From an uncultured Mesonia sp. (GTDB lineage Bacteria > Bacteroidota > Bacteroidia > Flavobacteriales > Flavobacteriaceae): DNA of 64,000 bases. Positions 28,401 through 36,513 of this stretch are shown one piece after another. Below the pieces are notes generated by a model. The model ran no database searches and was not told where the DNA came from. It saw nothing but the letters and a program-made list of their open reading frames with translations. Where the stretch lies: contig CANLVH010000002.1 of assembly GCA_947494545.1 (NCBI GenBank), positions 62,001 through 126,000 of the forward strand. The letters run 5' to 3'. Every line of letters begins with the position of its first letter. Within the stretch, counting starts at the first letter, position 1. The position numbers were made by a program, and so were the translations under genes.

Positions 28401-29872
28401 TTAGGATCATCACTAACTAGCTTTCCGTTAAAAATAGAGTGTCTAACCACACCTAAAACCTCTATATTATTATAGGTATAATTGTTAAAAGTAAAATTGT
28501 TTATCGTGCCTTTTAAACTGGTATTTAAAGTTTGTTGCGTTAAACCACTACCATCTACATTTGCTGTAAAACTAGCTTTTCCTAAGTTCTTGTTGCCTAA
28601 AAGTTTTCCTAAATTAAAATTATCAATACGCACTTTACCTTTATAGGTGGCAAAGTCTGGGTCGTGCAAATCTCCTAATTCTATTTGTAAGTTGGCGCTG
28701 CCCAATTGTGTGTTTACCAAAGAATTGGTAGTAACCGTGGTTGGAGTTGCCTTTAAATAACCTTTTAAATTTATGTTGCCTAATTGCTGAAGCTCTTTGG
28801 GTAAGGTTTTACCCAAAATATTGGGAAGCAAATTGGTTAAATCATAGTAATTTGTAGCAAATTCTTGTAAATCGCCACTTACAGAAAAGTTATTTTTATT
28901 ATCGGTAAATAGATTGTCAAATTGCAAATCGCCGCTAATAACCGTTCTGTCCATACCGCGCAATTGCAAATTTTCTAAAGAAAAATTGTTTAGCGTGCCC
29001 TGCATACGACCGGAAAAAGTAATTTTTTCTGAAGTTCCCAATTCATCATAAAAAAGATGCAAGTCACTTGTGGCTATTTCTGTTTTATCAAAGTTAGCAT
29101 CTATTTGAATTTTATTTTCAAAATCACTCATCTGTGAAGGATCGTCATATAAAAATTCAATAGAACCATTCAAAGTAGACTTGGGCGTTTCTAGGTGCAG
29201 GTTTTGCATTTGCATTTTGGTAGAAGTATAGGCAAAACTGGTAGAAAGGTTATCTATTACCAGGCCGCGTTTTTCTTTTCCGCGCATAGTATTAATGTCT
29301 AAAAACACATCTTTACCGGTAACCAAAAGGTTTTTGGCATTAATGTTTAAATCAGAAAGACTTATTATTTCGGGATTTTCTAAAGATCTGTCTTCGTAGC
29401 TAAACTCGCTATTGGTAGCAATAATATGACTTATGCTAAGTTTAAAATTGTTTGTATTGGGTTTGCCATCGTCAAACTTATCTGCAAAAATGCTAATGTT
29501 ATCGCTATCTTCTCCTTCATAACGCACCAAACGCAACTTTAATTTTTGTGCAGTAACATCGCCAAAATCTAAGCGCTGACCAGATAATAAGCCTGGAATG
29601 TTAAGAATAGAAGTTTCCAATTCTTGCGCACTTATTAAAGTATCTTGATGGTGGTCTGCAATATAGACTTCGTCTAAAACCACATTACCATCATAAGACA
29701 AGCTAATTTTGTTTAAACGAATATCTGTTCCATAAGTTTCGTTTAAACTTCCTACTATCTTTTTAGCTACTGAAGTTTGAACACCGGGAATTGAAAACAC
29801 CAAAAACAAAACAATAAATAGCAGCAAAATTGCCACTAAAATACGTCCTACTATTTTTAAAAATTTTTTAAT
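25430..29872 (-). CDS. tamB: Translocation/assembly module TamB (DUF490) homologue
   Basis: About 1,480 residues. An N-terminal transmembrane anchor is followed by a very long repetitive beta-helical region (AsmA/TamB-like groove) and a C-terminal DUF490 domain (for example TNGKFNMWGDFVVYEGIYNFKY and the FEVGINYTQGG barrel-like end). TamB-type proteins span the periplasm and take part in outer-membrane phospholipid transport and protein assembly. Start choice: the only standard start is GTG at 29836, which would give MAILLLF with no charged residues before the helix. Reading upstream in frame adds KKFLKIVGRILV, a proper positive N-flank, preceded by ATT at 29872-29870. No ATG, GTG or TTG exists between that point and the in-frame stop. 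It is divergent from tsaD. Confidence 0.87.
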   Translation of the reverse strand: MKKFLKIVGRILVAILLLFIVLFLVFSIPGVQTSVAKKIVGSLNETYGTDIRLNKISLSYDGNVVLDEVYIADHHQDTLISAQELETSILNIPGLLSGQRLDFGDVTAQKLKLRLVRYEGEDSDNISIFADKFDDGKPNTNNFKLSISHIIATNSEFSYEDRSLENPEIISLSDLNINAKNLLVTGKDVFLDINTMRGKEKRGLVIDNLSTSFAYTSTKMQMQNLHLETPKSTLNGSIEFLYDDPSQMSDFENKIQIDANFDKTEIATSDLHLFYDELGTSEKITFSGRMQGTLNNFSLENLQLRGMDRTVISGDLQFDNLFTDNKNNFSVSGDLQEFATNYYDLTNLLPNILGKTLPKELQQLGNINLKGYLKATPTTVTTNSLVNTQLGSANLQIELGDLHDPDFATYKGKVRIDNFNLGKLLGNKNLGKASFTANVDGSGLTQQTLNTSLKGTINNFTFNNYTYNNIEVLGVVRHSIFNGKLVSDDPNLKLEFNGLADVSTKTGIYDFKADVNYADLHALNFVKRDTLSIFKGLVSMNMRGENLNDARGQILLQDASYKNQDNLYEFDQLRITSSFEDEVRTIQVNSPDIIDGEIVGKFNLKEIPAIFENALGSLYTNYSPIAIESNQYLDFNFDVYNKIIEVVLPEITLAPNTFIKGRVESTDSDFKLTFKSPQIKAYGNTLENVNLQVDNTNPLFNTFIDIDSVSTGFYNFSKVNLINVTLNDTLFVRSELQGGSNNNDEYNLSFYHTINEENKSVVGIRKSNVKFKESTWFLNPDKEESTQIVFDKNINNFKLDTLVMRHKNELIRLSGAMRDSTSKNFKLDFTEVDLAKITPDIENLEISGTVNGDLHFLQEEGIFKPTSSLKIKNVGINAIDYGNLKLEIAANENLTQYKVDALLGRNEKDFLSATGTINASAEKSNIDLDVELDKFALAGFSALGTDVVSNIRGFASGKAKVSGNYANPDIEGSLRLSEAGIKIPYLEVDLDMEENALVNLEEQKFIFEDIQLTDTKYNTKGILNGSISHNNFTKWRLDLNLSAPERLLVLDTEAEENSLYYGTAFISGNASLTGPTDELVIGVNAKTQDGTIFKIPLNDTESIGDHSFIYFITPEEKAALQAGKELEIKEVKGLELFFELDVTNDAQVEIVVDQNSGSSLKGNGAGTLLIEINTNGKFNMWGDFVVYEGIYNFKYAGLVQKEFEVVSGGNITWDGSPTRADLNVSALYRTEANPAILLENPTVNRNIPVEVYIDLTGQLTATDLEFDLKYPTLSSMVKSELEYRISDRQNTEIQALSLITQGSFYSEYATGQNAITGNLFERASGLFNDIFSDEDAKFEVGINYTQGGRTPDQDTADRFGVTLSTQISKRILINGKVGVPIGGVTESVVVGDVEVELLLNEEGNLRAKLFNRENEIQYIGEELGYKQGVGLSYSVDFDTFKELIHKVLNKDIELNQIPEEVKEQANKKSLAPDYIKFPGN

Positions 29873-30010
29873 GTAAATTTGGTTTAATTGCGGTTTGACA
29901 ATTCTTCTATTTTCTGCGGAATAATCTTAATTTTGCATTATGCCTTGCTGCTTACAAATTTAAGTAGCTTTGCTGCAAAATAAGCAATTTATATTGGCAA
30001 AAATTAAAAA

Positions 30011-31033
30011 ATGAACAACGAAAAAACATATATTTTAGGCATAGAATCTTCTTGCGACGATACGGCGGCAGCTGTTTTATGCAACGCAAAAATTGCCAGC
30101 AATATTATTGCTACACAAAAAATACACCAAGAATACGGCGGTGTGGTGCCGGAGCTGGCTTCTAGAGCGCATCAACAAAATATTGTACCGGTAGTAGATC
30201 AAGCTTTACGGAAAGCCAACATAGAGAAAAAAGACCTTTCTGCCATTGCGTTTACCCGCGGTCCCGGTCTTATGGGTTCTTTACTGGTTGGTACTTCTTT
30301 TGCAAAATCTATGGCAATGGCCTTAAATATTCCGCTTATTGAAGTTAACCATATGCAAGCGCATATTTTGGCGCATTTTATTGAAGAAGAAAATTTTAAA
30401 AAGCCAACTTTTCCTTTTTTAGGACTTACCATTAGCGGCGGCCACACGCAAATTGTTAAAGTAAACGATTATTTTAAAATGGAAGTAATTGGCGAAACTT
30501 TAGACGATGCTGTGGGCGAAGCTTACGATAAATGCGGAAAAATGCTCGGTCTCCCCTATCCTGCCGGCCCCGAAATAGATAAACTGGCACAAAAAGGCAA
30601 TCCCAAAACATTCGAATTTCCTATCCCGCAAGTAAAAGATTTGAATTTTAGCTTTAGCGGATTAAAAACCGCTATGTTATATTTCCTTCAAAAAAACGAA
30701 AAAGCAAATCCTAATTTTATTCAAGAGAATTTAGAAGATATTTGCGCTTCTTTTCAAGATACTATTGTAAGAATACTTTTAAAAAAGTTACAAAAAGCGG
30801 TTAAAGAAACCCAGATACGACAAGTTGCAATTGGCGGGGGAGTTTCGGCCAATAGCGGTATTAGAAAAGCTTTAAAAGAAATGGAGAAAAAACACCAATG
30901 GCAGGTTTATATTCCTAAATTTGAATTTACCACAGATAATGCCGCAATGATTGGAATTGTTGGTTATTATAAATATTTAAAACAAGATTTTTCTTCTGCT
31001 TCGGTTAGTGCGCAATCTCGTTATCATTTATAA
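30011..31033 (+). CDS. tsaD: tRNA N6-adenosine threonylcarbamoyltransferase TsaD
   Basis: 340 residues, full length for TsaD/Gcp. It transfers the threonylcarbamoyl group to A37 of ANN-decoding tRNAs with TsaB and TsaE. The ASKHA-fold signatures are intact: IESSCDDTAAAV, RGPGLMGSLLVG, the metal-binding HMQAHILAHF (HxxxH) and ISGGHTQIV. The C-terminal TDNAAMIG with its Asp is present. It is first in a plus-strand run (rsmE 11 bases on). A TAATTTTG box at 29928-29935 could be part of its promoter. Confidence 0.97.
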   Translation: MNNEKTYILGIESSCDDTAAAVLCNAKIASNIIATQKIHQEYGGVVPELASRAHQQNIVPVVDQALRKANIEKKDLSAIAFTRGPGLMGSLLVGTSFAKSMAMALNIPLIEVNHMQAHILAHFIEEENFKKPTFPFLGLTISGGHTQIVKVNDYFKMEVIGETLDDAVGEAYDKCGKMLGLPYPAGPEIDKLAQKGNPKTFEFPIPQVKDLNFSFSGLKTAMLYFLQKNEKANPNFIQENLEDICASFQDTIVRILLKKLQKAVKETQIRQVAIGGGVSANSGIRKALKEMEKKHQWQVYIPKFEFTTDNAAMIGIVGYYKYLKQDFSSASVSAQSRYHL

Positions 31034-31044
31034 AAAAATTTTCT

Positions 31045-31758
31045 ATGCAGCTTTTTTACAATCCGCAGCTTAATAAAAACGACAGTGCAGTTCTTTTCCG
31101 TAAAGAAGAAAGTAGACATATTGTAAAAGTATTACGAAAAAAAGAAGGCGATAAACTGTTTGTAACCAACGGCAAAGGTTTGCTTTTTACCGCAGTAATC
31201 AAACAGGCAGACCACAATAAATGCTTTGCGGAAATTACCGGATACCAAGAAGCAGAAGCGCGTAAATACAAATTACATTTGGCGGTTGCCCCAACAAAAA
31301 TGAACGACAGGTTTGAGTGGTTTTTAGAAAAAGCCACAGAAATTGGCATAGACGAGATAACTCCAATTATCTGCGAGCATAGTGAACGTAAAAAAGTGAA
31401 ATTAAATCGGTTTGAACGTGTTTTGCAAAGTGCGCTTAAACAATCTTTGCATTATACGTTACCGGTTTTAAACGAGTCGGTTAGCTTTGATAAGTTTATA
31501 CAGGAAAATTCCGCGAAAGCGCAAAATTTTATTGCTCACTGCGAAGACGGCCCCAGAAAAACGTTAAAAAATCAAGTAGAGCTTAATAATAATTACACAA
31601 TTCTTATTGGTCCCGAAGGCGATTTTTCTTCGGCAGAAATTATAAAAGCTTTAGATAATAAGTTTACACCAATTAGTTTAGGAAAAAGTAGACTGCGCAC
31701 AGAAACTGCCGCAATTGTAGCTTGTCATAGCATTGCTTTCTTGCACGAAAACGATTAA
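31045..31758 (+). CDS. rsmE: 16S rRNA (uracil1498-N3)-methyltransferase RsmE
   Basis: 237 residues, SPOUT-class methyltransferase. The N-terminal PUA-like part is followed by the SAM-binding knot with LIGPEGDFSSAEI (motif 2) and SLGKSRLRTETAA (motif 3), both typical of RsmE. It methylates N3 of U1498 in 16S rRNA of the small subunit. It follows tsaD by 11 bases. A TTCCGTAAAG copy lies at 31096-31105. Confidence 0.95.
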   Translation: MQLFYNPQLNKNDSAVLFRKEESRHIVKVLRKKEGDKLFVTNGKGLLFTAVIKQADHNKCFAEITGYQEAEARKYKLHLAVAPTKMNDRFEWFLEKATEIGIDEITPIICEHSERKKVKLNRFERVLQSALKQSLHYTLPVLNESVSFDKFIQENSAKAQNFIAHCEDGPRKTLKNQVELNNNYTILIGPEGDFSSAEIIKALDNKFTPISLGKSRLRTETAAIVACHSIAFLHEND

Positions 31759-31771
31759 AACAACTCCCAAA

Positions 31772-32413
31772 ATGAAAAAGTTACTTAGCATAATTTTAAT
31801 CTTAGGCAGCCTTGCAGGATACAGTCAAGAAATAGCACTTTTAAAATATAAAGGCGGTGGCGACTGGTATAGTAATCCGACTTCTTTGCCAAATTTAATT
31901 GAATTTTGTAATAAAAATATTAACACAAAAATTGCATCAAAACCGGTAACAGTAGAACCTTCTGATCCTGCTTTGTTTACATTCCCTTTTGTGCATATGA
32001 CCGGTCACGGCAATGTTTTTTTTGATGAAAACGATGTACAGAACCTACGCGATTATTTAATTAGCGGCGGATTTTTACATATTGACGATAATTACGGTAT
32101 GCACGATTATGTTGTTGAAGAAATAAAGAAATTGTTTCCTAACATAAAATTAGAAGAATTATCTGCACAACACCCTATATTTTCGGCGGCTTATAATTTT
32201 TCTAAAGGTTTACCAAAAATTCACGAACACGACGGTAAAAGACCACAAGCCTTTGGTATTACACACAATAATAGATTGGTTTTATTATTTACCTATGAAA
32301 GTGATTTGGGAAATGGCTGGGAAAATCAAGAAATACATAATGACCCGGAAGCCGTGCGACAAAAAGCTTTAAAGATGGGCGCTAATCTTATAAAATATGT
32401 TTTTGAACATTAG
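31772..32413 (+). CDS. DUF4159 domain-containing exported protein
   Basis: 213 residues from the ATG at 31772, chosen over an upstream in-frame ATG (31733) because it gives a classic signal peptide (KKLLSIILILGSLAGYSQ) and avoids overlapping rsmE. The mature part, beginning ALLKYKGGGDWYSNPTSLPNL, is the DUF4159 domain, related to the class I glutamine-amidotransferase-like/ThuA fold (segments VHMTGHGNVFF and GGFLHIDDNYG). The role is unknown. Elsewhere DUF4159 often accompanies MoxR/von Willebrand gene clusters, but none are here. It sits between two rRNA/tRNA methyltransferase genes. Confidence 0.85.
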   Translation: MKKLLSIILILGSLAGYSQEIALLKYKGGGDWYSNPTSLPNLIEFCNKNINTKIASKPVTVEPSDPALFTFPFVHMTGHGNVFFDENDVQNLRDYLISGGFLHIDDNYGMHDYVVEEIKKLFPNIKLEELSAQHPIFSAAYNFSKGLPKIHEHDGKRPQAFGITHNNRLVLLFTYESDLGNGWENQEIHNDPEAVRQKALKMGANLIKYVFEH

Positions 32414-32415
32414 AA

Positions 32416-32937
32416 ATGAGCGAGCAATTAACCCATGAAAATACTGCTTTTGAGCCAAAAAAATTCCCTATAATATTACTTAGCGAAACGGTTTTACAGC
32501 CTGCAAATACTGGGAGTTTGTTTAGATTAGCCGATGCTTTTGGTGTAGAAAAAATCTATTTACCTAATGAAGTAAACCTAAATAGTAATAGGTTAAAAAG
32601 AACGGCGAGAGCAACAGTTAAATCGGTTAAATATTCCTTTTTTTCTTCAGTAAAGGAAACTATTGCTTTTTATAAACAAGCTGGTTATAAAATATATTGT
32701 TTAGAAATTACAAAAGACAGTATTGCCGTAGAAAAACTGCAATTACAAACCAATTCTAAAATATTGTTGGTTGTAGGAAACGAAAATTTTGGCATTAGTG
32801 CAGCTACTTTAAAATTGGCAGATAGATGTTTACATATCACGATGTTTGGTCAAAACTCTAGTATGAATATTGCACAAGCAAGCGGGATAGCACTTTTTGA
32901 GATTACAAAAAAGCTTAGTCAAATTAAAAAGAAATAA
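32416..32937 (+). CDS. TrmH-family (SpoU) RNA methyltransferase
   Basis: 173 residues of SPOUT fold. Motif 1 is LLSETVLQPANTGSLFRLADAFG, motif 2 LLVVGNENFGIS and motif 3 ITMFGQNSSMNIAQASGIALFE; the last contains the SLN-like segment of 2'-O-methyltransferases. It is short, without the N-terminal L30e-like extension of RlmB, so it resembles TrmL/TrmH-type enzymes. The exact target RNA cannot be assigned. The start is 2 bases after the DUF4159 stop, so coupling is likely. Confidence 0.9.
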   Translation: MSEQLTHENTAFEPKKFPIILLSETVLQPANTGSLFRLADAFGVEKIYLPNEVNLNSNRLKRTARATVKSVKYSFFSSVKETIAFYKQAGYKIYCLEITKDSIAVEKLQLQTNSKILLVVGNENFGISAATLKLADRCLHITMFGQNSSMNIAQASGIALFEITKKLSQIKKK

Positions 32938-32949
32938 TATCTTTACGCT

Positions 32950-34041
32950 GTGACTTCCAAAACCATAACATACGGCATTTTGAGAGCAGTGGGTATAATT
33001 GTAGGTATTATACTGCTTTTATTTTTTATTTACAAAATACAATCGGTTATCGTATATATAGCTATGGCTGCTGTAATTGCGTTAATAGGAAGACCTATCG
33101 TAATTTTTTTAAAACACCGTTGTTATTTTCCTAACGCATTGGCTGTAGTAACTGTGCTTATAATAGCTTTGGGCGTTTTTATTGGATTAATAGGATTATT
33201 TGTGCCAATAATAATAGAGCAAAGCCGCAATTTGAGTCAGATAGATTTACAAGCTTTTAAAAACGATTTAAACGTTCTTAATAACCAAATAAGAGATTAT
33301 TTGGGCTTGCAAGAAGAGATAAATATTCTAAAAAACCTTCAAGGAACCAGTTATTTTAGAAATTTTAGTTTAGAAATGATTCCTAATTTTTTAAATATTA
33401 TTTTTAGTGGTTTTGGTACCGGATTAATTGCAATATTTTCTACGCTGTTTATTTCTTTTTTCTTTTTAAAAGACAGCAACCTTATGCTTAACAGCATCTT
33501 AGTTTTTTCTAACCGCGGAGAAGAAGCTCGTTTTAAACGTGTTTTTAATAAAATTAAAGTCTTGTTGTCACGCTATTTTGTGGGATTAACTATGCAACTT
33601 TTTGTATTGTTTGTATTGTATTCTATTTTACTGATGGTTTTTGATATAGACAACCCTATTGCTATTGCTTTTATATGCGCAGCTTTAAATATTGTGCCGT
33701 ATTTAGGACCGATTATAGCTGGTGTTTTAATGATGCTTTTTGTAATATCAAGCAACCTTGGCTCCGATTTTTCTAGCGTTATTTTACCGCGTTTACTTTA
33801 TATTTTGGCTGGTTATTCTGTGGCCCAACTTATAGATAATTTTATAAATCAGCCTTTAATTTTTGGAAAAAGTGTGCGTTCACATCCTTTAGAAATATTT
33901 TTAATAATCTTAATAGCAGGATTATTATTTGGCATAATAGGGATGGTAGTAGCTATACCTTCGTATACCGCTATAAAAGTAATTGCCAAAGAAGCTTTTA
34001 GCGAATATAAGATTGTCAAGAAATTAACGCGCGATATGTAA
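32950..34041 (+). CDS. AI-2E (UPF0118/PerM) family membrane protein
   Basis: 363 residues starting with GTG, 12 bases after the methyltransferase stop. Hydrophobic helices and a soluble central stretch (about 95-140) follow the AI-2E family pattern, with FSTLFISFFFLKDSN, ALNIVPYLGPIIAGV and the C-terminal GLLFGIIGMVVAIP. Members include transporters of autoinducer-2 and Na+/H+ antiporters; the substrate here is unknown. The stop overlaps the next start (TAATG). Confidence 0.9.
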   Translation: MTSKTITYGILRAVGIIVGIILLLFFIYKIQSVIVYIAMAAVIALIGRPIVIFLKHRCYFPNALAVVTVLIIALGVFIGLIGLFVPIIIEQSRNLSQIDLQAFKNDLNVLNNQIRDYLGLQEEINILKNLQGTSYFRNFSLEMIPNFLNIIFSGFGTGLIAIFSTLFISFFFLKDSNLMLNSILVFSNRGEEARFKRVFNKIKVLLSRYFVGLTMQLFVLFVLYSILLMVFDIDNPIAIAFICAALNIVPYLGPIIAGVLMMLFVISSNLGSDFSSVILPRLLYILAGYSVAQLIDNFINQPLIFGKSVRSHPLEIFLIILIAGLLFGIIGMVVAIPSYTAIKVIAKEAFSEYKIVKKLTRDM

Positions 34042-35222
34042 TGCCTAATTTTGCTGTTTTAAGAGAAGAAATTCAAGATTTTATAAACCAAAATTTAAAT
34101 GCAGACTTACCCAGCTTAATTTTAAAAGGAAGTCCGTTTAAAGATGTAAGCATACAAGAAATTGCTGCACAAATTGAGGCAAAACAAAAAGCAAAAAAGA
34201 AATTACCTACTTGGTTTAACGCCAAAAATATTTTGTATCCGCCTACTTTAAACTTAGAGCAAACTTCTTCTGAAATTACAGCACAGCACAAGGCAAATTT
34301 GGTTAACGGCAAAGTAATAGACCTAACCGGCGGTTTTGGTATAGACAGTCATTTTTTTTGTAAAAAAGCAGAAGAAGTTTGGCATTGCGAAATAAACACA
34401 ACACTTTCTTCACTTGCTGCCCATAATCATAAAATATTGGTGCCAAACTGCAAAATGAATTTTGTGCCGGGCAACGGATTGGAATTTTTAAAAAACAGTT
34501 CTTTAAATTTTGATTGGGTTTATGTAGACCCGTCAAGGCGGGAAAAAGGAAAAAAAGTTTTTCTTTTGGAAAACTCTACCCCTAATATTATAGAAAGTCT
34601 AGAATGGATTTGTAAGAAAACAAAAAACTTACTTGTAAAAACATCGCCGTTGTTAGATATCAATCGAAGCATTCAGCAGTTAAAATTTGTAAGCAATTTA
34701 CACATTATCGCGGTAGATAATGATGTAAAAGAATTGCTTTGGGTGGTACAGCCCAACAAGCAGAGCGAAAATATAGAAGTAGATTGCTATAATTACAAAA
34801 AGAATCAGTCAGAGAAGTTTTCTTGTTTTTTTTCTTCCGTAAAGGAAAATGAAGTAGACTACAATAAACCGCAACAATTTCTGTACGAACCCAATGCGGC
34901 TATTATGAAAAGTGGTTGTTTTCAAGCTCTAACAGAAAAATATTCCGTAAAAAAAATCGCCGTTAATACGCACCTTTTTACCGCAGATGAAAAAATAGAC
35001 TTTCCCGGAAGAAGGTTCCAAATTTTAAAAAACATCGCATTTTCTAAAAAAGCTTTGGCCAATTTAGGTATAAAAAAAGCGAATATTGCCACGCGTAATT
35101 TTGTGCTGAGCGTAGAACAAATTCGTAAAAAATTTAAGATTAAAGATGGCGGTAAAACTTATTTGTTTTTTATTACTGCGCAAGATGGAGAAAAGATAAT
35201 TTTGGTTTGCGAAAAGCTATAA
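34041..35222 (+). CDS. Class I SAM-dependent methyltransferase with THUMP-like domain
   Basis: 393 residues. The central Rossmann domain has motif I VIDLTGGFGIDSHFF, the acidic motif II HCEIN, and DWVYVDPSRRE as motif IV (DPS-type, similar to N-methyltransferases acting on bases). The C-terminal ~80 residues (KIAVNTHLFTADEKIDFPGRRF onward) match the THUMP-like domain. It is probably an RNA methyltransferase of unknown target. The start overlaps the AI-2E gene by one base, and the end is 18 bases from the convergent polyene operon. Confidence 0.85.
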   Translation: MPNFAVLREEIQDFINQNLNADLPSLILKGSPFKDVSIQEIAAQIEAKQKAKKKLPTWFNAKNILYPPTLNLEQTSSEITAQHKANLVNGKVIDLTGGFGIDSHFFCKKAEEVWHCEINTTLSSLAAHNHKILVPNCKMNFVPGNGLEFLKNSSLNFDWVYVDPSRREKGKKVFLLENSTPNIIESLEWICKKTKNLLVKTSPLLDINRSIQQLKFVSNLHIIAVDNDVKELLWVVQPNKQSENIEVDCYNYKKNQSEKFSCFFSSVKENEVDYNKPQQFLYEPNAAIMKSGCFQALTEKYSVKKIAVNTHLFTADEKIDFPGRRFQILKNIAFSKKALANLGIKKANIATRNFVLSVEQIRKKFKIKDGGKTYLFFITAQDGEKIILVCEKL

Positions 35223-35240
35223 TCTAAACGCGATTACTCT

Positions 35241-36506
35241 TTACTTTCTATCATCTATAAACCGAATAGGTTTACGCTCTCCGGGTTTAAAAATCATCGT
35301 TTCTAAAACTTTTTGTTCTTTTAAAACCAACTGGGGCAACACACGCAAATTGGCACGTAAATGATTTTTTAAGACGTTTTGAGTGGCAACCGAAACCGTA
35401 TTGGGAATGTAAATTTCTATATTATCTGTATCTAAATTATTTGTACTAACGCGTATTAAATACAAACTTATTTCTTTAAAACGTGCCAAAACTTCTTCTA
35501 TTTGTTGCGGGTAAACACTCGTGCCTTTAAATTTTATAAGGTGTTGTTTGCGACCTAAAACCGCGCTAATGCGTTTTCCTTTAATGCCACAATTGCAAGG
35601 TTTATCTAATTTTGTAACAATATCACCGGTTGCATAACGCAAAAGTGGCATAGTTTCTACGCCAAGCGTTGTAATTACAAGTTCTCCGGCCTCGCCATTA
35701 GTAACCAAATTACCGTTTTTATCTACTACTTCTGTAAAGATTAAATCTTCAGGAATATGATTACCGCGATGTTCTTTACACTCGGTAAAAGCCGTGCACA
35801 TTTCTGTGGAAGCATAGGTAGAAAATAACTCGATATTCCATAATTCTTTAATTTTTTTTCCTAAAGTATTTAGTTCAAAATTATTATTCCGTAAAGGTTC
35901 TCCTATGCAAATTGCGGCTTTTACAGAAGTTTTGTTGCAGTCTATATTATTCTCTTCTGCAAACCGAATCATTTTTAATAAAAAAGAAGGCACGGCCACC
36001 AAATAGGTTGGCGAAAAACGTTGGATAGAATCCCACTGCAAAGCCGGCGCTCCCGAGCCAACGCGTACAACGCCGGCGCCCAATTTACGTAAACCTAAAA
36101 AATAGGCCATTCCGGCTATAAAACGCCTGTCTAAAGTAGTGGTAATTTGTACAATATCTTCGGGCTTTACACCAACCAACTTAAAAGATTTGGCTTCGTT
36201 TTCTGCCAAGCGCTGCAAATCGTTTTCGTTTAAAGCAAAACTTACCGGCTCTCCCAAAGTGCCCGAAGTGGTTATGTAATCTATTATTTCTGATTTTGAA
36301 ACACAGATAAAATCTTCTGTTTGCGCTGCCAAATCTTTTTTAGTGGTAATAGGTATTTCATTAAAATTAGCCGGATTTATCTTAGCAACGTTTATCTTAT
36401 TTTCACAAAACAAATTGTTATAAAACCTCGAATTTTTTTCTAAATAACGAAGCTGCGCCATTACTTTTTCCCACTGCTTATTTGCTAAGTTACTTTTATC
36501 TGGCAT
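35241..36506 (-). CDS. Phenylacetate-CoA ligase-family AMP-forming ligase
   Basis: 421 residues, ANL superfamily, PaaK-like. The P-loop analogue YITTSGTLGEPVSF, the central STYASTEMC, the RYATGDIVTKL motif (catalytic Asp of the YxTGD type) and the C-terminal GRKQHLIKFKGTSVYPQQIEE hinge are all present. In aryl-polyene and flexirubin clusters a ligase of this type activates the aromatic starter acid or loads it onto an ACP; that role is inferred from context. It is the last gene of the operon, 7 bases after the C45 gene. Confidence 0.88.
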   Translation of the reverse strand: MPDKSNLANKQWEKVMAQLRYLEKNSRFYNNLFCENKINVAKINPANFNEIPITTKKDLAAQTEDFICVSKSEIIDYITTSGTLGEPVSFALNENDLQRLAENEAKSFKLVGVKPEDIVQITTTLDRRFIAGMAYFLGLRKLGAGVVRVGSGAPALQWDSIQRFSPTYLVAVPSFLLKMIRFAEENNIDCNKTSVKAAICIGEPLRNNNFELNTLGKKIKELWNIELFSTYASTEMCTAFTECKEHRGNHIPEDLIFTEVVDKNGNLVTNGEAGELVITTLGVETMPLLRYATGDIVTKLDKPCNCGIKGKRISAVLGRKQHLIKFKGTSVYPQQIEEVLARFKEISLYLIRVSTNNLDTDNIEIYIPNTVSVATQNVLKNHLRANLRVLPQLVLKEQKVLETMIFKPGERKPIRFIDDRK

Positions 36507-36513
36507 GTTATTT

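Noticed and set aside
31733-31771. Upstream ATG as start of the DUF4159 protein
   Set aside because: It would place 13 polar residues before the signal peptide and overlap rsmE; the ATG at 31772 is better.
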